The notes below the pieces were generated by a model that was not told the DNA's origin, made no database searches, and worked only from the letters and a program-made list of their open reading frames with translations. Shown here in pieces: positions 14,936-16,869 of a DNA stretch of 16,869 nucleotides (position 1 is its first letter; each line of letters opens with the position of its first letter). Made by a program: the position numbers and the translations under genes. Origin of the DNA: Verrucomicrobiota bacterium (GTDB lineage: Bacteria > Verrucomicrobiota > Verrucomicrobiia > Opitutales > Intestinicryptomonadaceae); the NCBI GenBank assembly GCA_023450935.1, contig JAEXGH010000022.1:1-16869 (forward strand), read 5' to 3'.

Positions 14936-15985
14936 ATGGACAAATTTTTGAGCGAACTTCTTCAAACGCGCTCGCCCACGGGCACCGAAACGGAGGCGGC
15001 AAACGTTATAAAAAAATATGTCGCAAATCTCGCCGATTCCTTCGAAAAGGACGTTCTCGGCAACCGCATAGCAACTCTCGGCAACGGCAGGAAAACGCTT
15101 ATGCTTGCCGGACACATCGACGAGATTGGGCTTCAGGTTTCGTATATCGACGCCGATGGGTTCGTGTTCTTCCAGCAGCTCGGCGGGCACGACAATGTCA
15201 TGATTTCGGGACGCGCCGTGTGCATTTTAACGTCGGGCGGCGTTGTCCGCGGCGTTACGGGCAAGCGCGCAATTCATTTGATGGACGCCAAGGAGCGCAA
15301 GGAAGTTCCCGAAACGCACCAAATCTGGATTGACATCGGCGCGAAGTCGCGCGAACAGGCGCAGGAAATGGTTTCCGTCGGAGACCCCATAGTCTACGAA
15401 ACGTCGGTCGTGGAAATGGCAAATAACCGCTGTGCCTCGCGTGCGTTCGACGACAAGGCGGGCGCGTATTGCATTTTCGAAACGCTCCGTCGCCTCGCAA
15501 AAACAAAGCCGAAGCTTGCCTACAAGCTCGCGAGTGTCGGAACAACGCAGGAGGAAATCGGCACGCGCGGCGCGTGGACTTCCGCTTACGCCGTCAACGC
15601 CGACGTCGCCATTGCAGTAGACGTAACCCACGCCACCGACTTCCCCACATGCGATTGCCGCAAATTCGGCGACGTAAAGCTTGGCGAGGGCGTCGTGATT
15701 GCGCGCGGTCCCAATCTCAACCCCGTAGTTGTGGAGCGTCTTATAAAGCTCGCAAAGGCGAATAAAATTCCCTACCAGCTCGAGGCCGAACCGCGTCCCA
15801 CGGGCACCGATGCCCGCGTGATTCAGACGGCGCGCGGCGGCGTGGCTACGGGACTTTTGAGCATTCCGCTCAGATACATGCACACCCCGAGCGAAGTTGC
15901 AAATCTCGACGATATTGAAGCGTGTATCGCGCTGCTTACGGCTTTCGCAAAATCACTCAAAAATTCCGACGATTGGACTTTCTAA
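14936..15985 (+). CDS. M42 family metallo-aminopeptidase
   Basis: A 349-residue cytosolic peptidase of the M42 family (glutamyl aminopeptidase PepA/FrvX/TET-like), which usually forms large dodecameric shells and trims short peptides with a two-metal centre. Expected ligands are visible: AGHIDEIG (H60, with D62), AFDDKAG (bridging D172 in the FDD triplet), TTQEEIGTRG (E206/E207), VDVTHATD (D229) and HTPSE (H316). A PDZ-like insertion (about 70-165) lies between the first His and Asp ligands, as in the family. No signal peptide. It starts one base after the previous stop and ends one base before hemD. Exact substrate preference cannot be read from sequence; some members were annotated as endoglucanase M or deblocking aminopeptidase. 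Confidence 0.93.
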   Translation: MDKFLSELLQTRSPTGTETEAANVIKKYVANLADSFEKDVLGNRIATLGNGRKTLMLAGHIDEIGLQVSYIDADGFVFFQQLGGHDNVMISGRAVCILTSGGVVRGVTGKRAIHLMDAKERKEVPETHQIWIDIGAKSREQAQEMVSVGDPIVYETSVVEMANNRCASRAFDDKAGAYCIFETLRRLAKTKPKLAYKLASVGTTQEEIGTRGAWTSAYAVNADVAIAVDVTHATDFPTCDCRKFGDVKLGEGVVIARGPNLNPVVVERLIKLAKANKIPYQLEAEPRPTGTDARVIQTARGGVATGLLSIPLRYMHTPSEVANLDDIEACIALLTAFAKSLKNSDDWTF

Positions 15986-15986
15986 T

Positions 15987-16748
15987 ATGGCTAAACGAAG
16001 GGTATTACTTACGCGCAAAGACAATTCCGCCTTGGCTGAATTGCTGAAATCGGGCGGCGTGGAGGTCGTAGAATTGCCGCTTATCGACTGCTCATACGCG
16101 GTCAACGCAGACGACGCCTCCGACGTGTTCGACGAACTCGGAGGATACGACTGGATAACCTTTTCAAGCCCCAATTCCGTTCGCGGTTTTTTCAAGGCTT
16201 TTTTTAACGAATTCGCCGACATCCGCTCGCTGGGCATAGCCCGCATTGCCTGTGTGGGCGACTCCACCGCGCGAGAACTCCAAAAGTTTTTCATCAAGGC
16301 CGACGTTGTTCCCGAAAGACAGACCGCCGCCGAAATGGCGAATGCAATGGGAGAATTTCAGAGCCTCGAAAACCTGAAAATCCTCTCAGTCCGCGGGAAT
16401 CTCGCTCTTCCCGAGCTTGTGAAGGCTCTCGAGAAGCACAATGCCATTGTCGATACGTTCGAAGTCTACAGGACTTCGCACAAAAAACTCGCCCACACCG
16501 ACGCCGCCGTAGGCGACTTCAAAAAGTCGGGAGCGGACGTAGTTGTTTTTGCCAGCCCGTCGGCGGTGGAAAGTTTCGTCAAAAACGCCGAAACGCTCGC
16601 GCTTGAAGACGGCGCGGTGCGCCCTAAGGTTGTGGCGATTGGCCCGACGACGGCGGCGGCAGTGAGGAAGTTTTCGATGAAAGTGGCGGCTGAAGCCGAA
16701 GCTCCGACGGCGGAGGCGGTTTTCAATGCCATCTCTTCCCTCCTATAG
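15987..16748 (+). CDS. hemD: Uroporphyrinogen-III synthase
   Basis: HemD cyclises hydroxymethylbilane to uroporphyrinogen III, the branch point to heme, siroheme and corrinoids. The 253-residue product has the normal length and the two-lobed repeat: VLLTRKD at the N-terminus, WITFSSPNSVRGFF (about 80-93), ACVGDSTAREL, and ERQTAAEMANAM. The second lobe has ILSVRG, VVVFASPSAVESF and VVAIGPTTAAAVR, ending with APTAEAVFNAI. Family members are weakly conserved, but this pattern is characteristic. The frame opens 30 codons earlier inside the peptidase gene; MAKRRVLLTR, one base after the TAA, is the family-like start. No other heme gene is nearby. Its stop codon lies within the left arm of a large palindrome. 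Confidence 0.9.
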   Translation: MAKRRVLLTRKDNSALAELLKSGGVEVVELPLIDCSYAVNADDASDVFDELGGYDWITFSSPNSVRGFFKAFFNEFADIRSLGIARIACVGDSTARELQKFFIKADVVPERQTAAEMANAMGEFQSLENLKILSVRGNLALPELVKALEKHNAIVDTFEVYRTSHKKLAHTDAAVGDFKKSGADVVVFASPSAVESFVKNAETLALEDGAVRPKVVAIGPTTAAAVRKFSMKVAAEAEAPTAEAVFNAISSLL

Positions 16749-16869
16749 CGCGTGAAATTGGCTTGATGCTACGTTTCAAAAAAAATTTGCAGTGGGGCAG
16801 TAGGTCTACTACAGCCGCCACCGCAAATTTTTTTTGAAGCCTCGCCTGAAGCTCAATTTGACGCGCTAT
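16745..16869. repeat. Large imperfect palindrome after hemD
   Basis: About 125 bases that fold back on themselves. The outer arms ATAGCGCGT (16745-16753) and ACGCGCTAT (16861-16869) are exact complements and continue, after one mismatch, through AAATTG/CAATTT. A weaker part follows, then a perfect 16 bp stem TTCAAAAAAAATTTGC / GCAAATTTTTTTTGAA (16775-16790/16823-16838). A GC-rich part leads to AGTAG-GT-CTACT at the centre (16799-16810). The left arm begins inside the hemD stop codon and the right arm reaches the last base, so it may extend further. It could be a bidirectional terminator or a small element with terminal inverted repeats. Confidence 0.75.

Overview
The window reads as ordinary bacterial chromosome from a Gram-negative organism. 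It has a Tat translocase subunit, several Sec-type signal peptides or lipoboxes, and almost no Shine-Dalgarno sequences. The protein styles suggest the Verrucomicrobiota/PVC group (possibly Opitutales-like). That is an inference from overall flavour, not from a marker gene. I recognise no phage, transposase, CRISPR array, tRNA or rRNA.

Layout. (1) Bases 1-319 are non-coding and packed with about eleven short hairpins, most with a three-base loop. (2) A long minus-strand block runs leftwards from rpmI: rpmI (L35), rplT (L20), an intrinsic terminator, then pheS, pheT, tatC, a peptide-binding lipoprotein, a single-chain fused OppB-OppC-type permease, a small exported protein of unknown function, and priA. 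From pheT to priA every junction is a 1-base gap or an overlap of 4-8 bases, so these six genes look like one translationally coupled unit. (3) Bases 13241-13680 form a divergent intergenic region. It has a good minus-strand sigma70-like promoter and a long hairpin-rich leader for rpmI-rplT. (4) On the plus strand, three tightly spaced genes follow: a DUF6786-like lipoprotein, an M42 aminopeptidase and hemD. (5) A ~125 bp imperfect palindrome starts inside the hemD stop codon and runs to the last base.

How the genes fit together. rpmI-rplT-pheS-pheT is the widespread translation cluster, here lacking infC and thrS at its head. Behind it sits an envelope module: TatC plus a peptide importer made of a binding protein and a fused permease, with no ATPase in the window. 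The replication-restart helicase PriA ends the unit. The plus-strand operon mixes an extracytoplasmic protein, peptide trimming (M42) and tetrapyrrole synthesis (hemD).

I find no clear novel defence or mobile system. The items most worth a second look are the hairpin array at 1-319, the fused permease with a two-helix linker, the enlarged TatC, the structured rpmI leader and the terminal palindrome.
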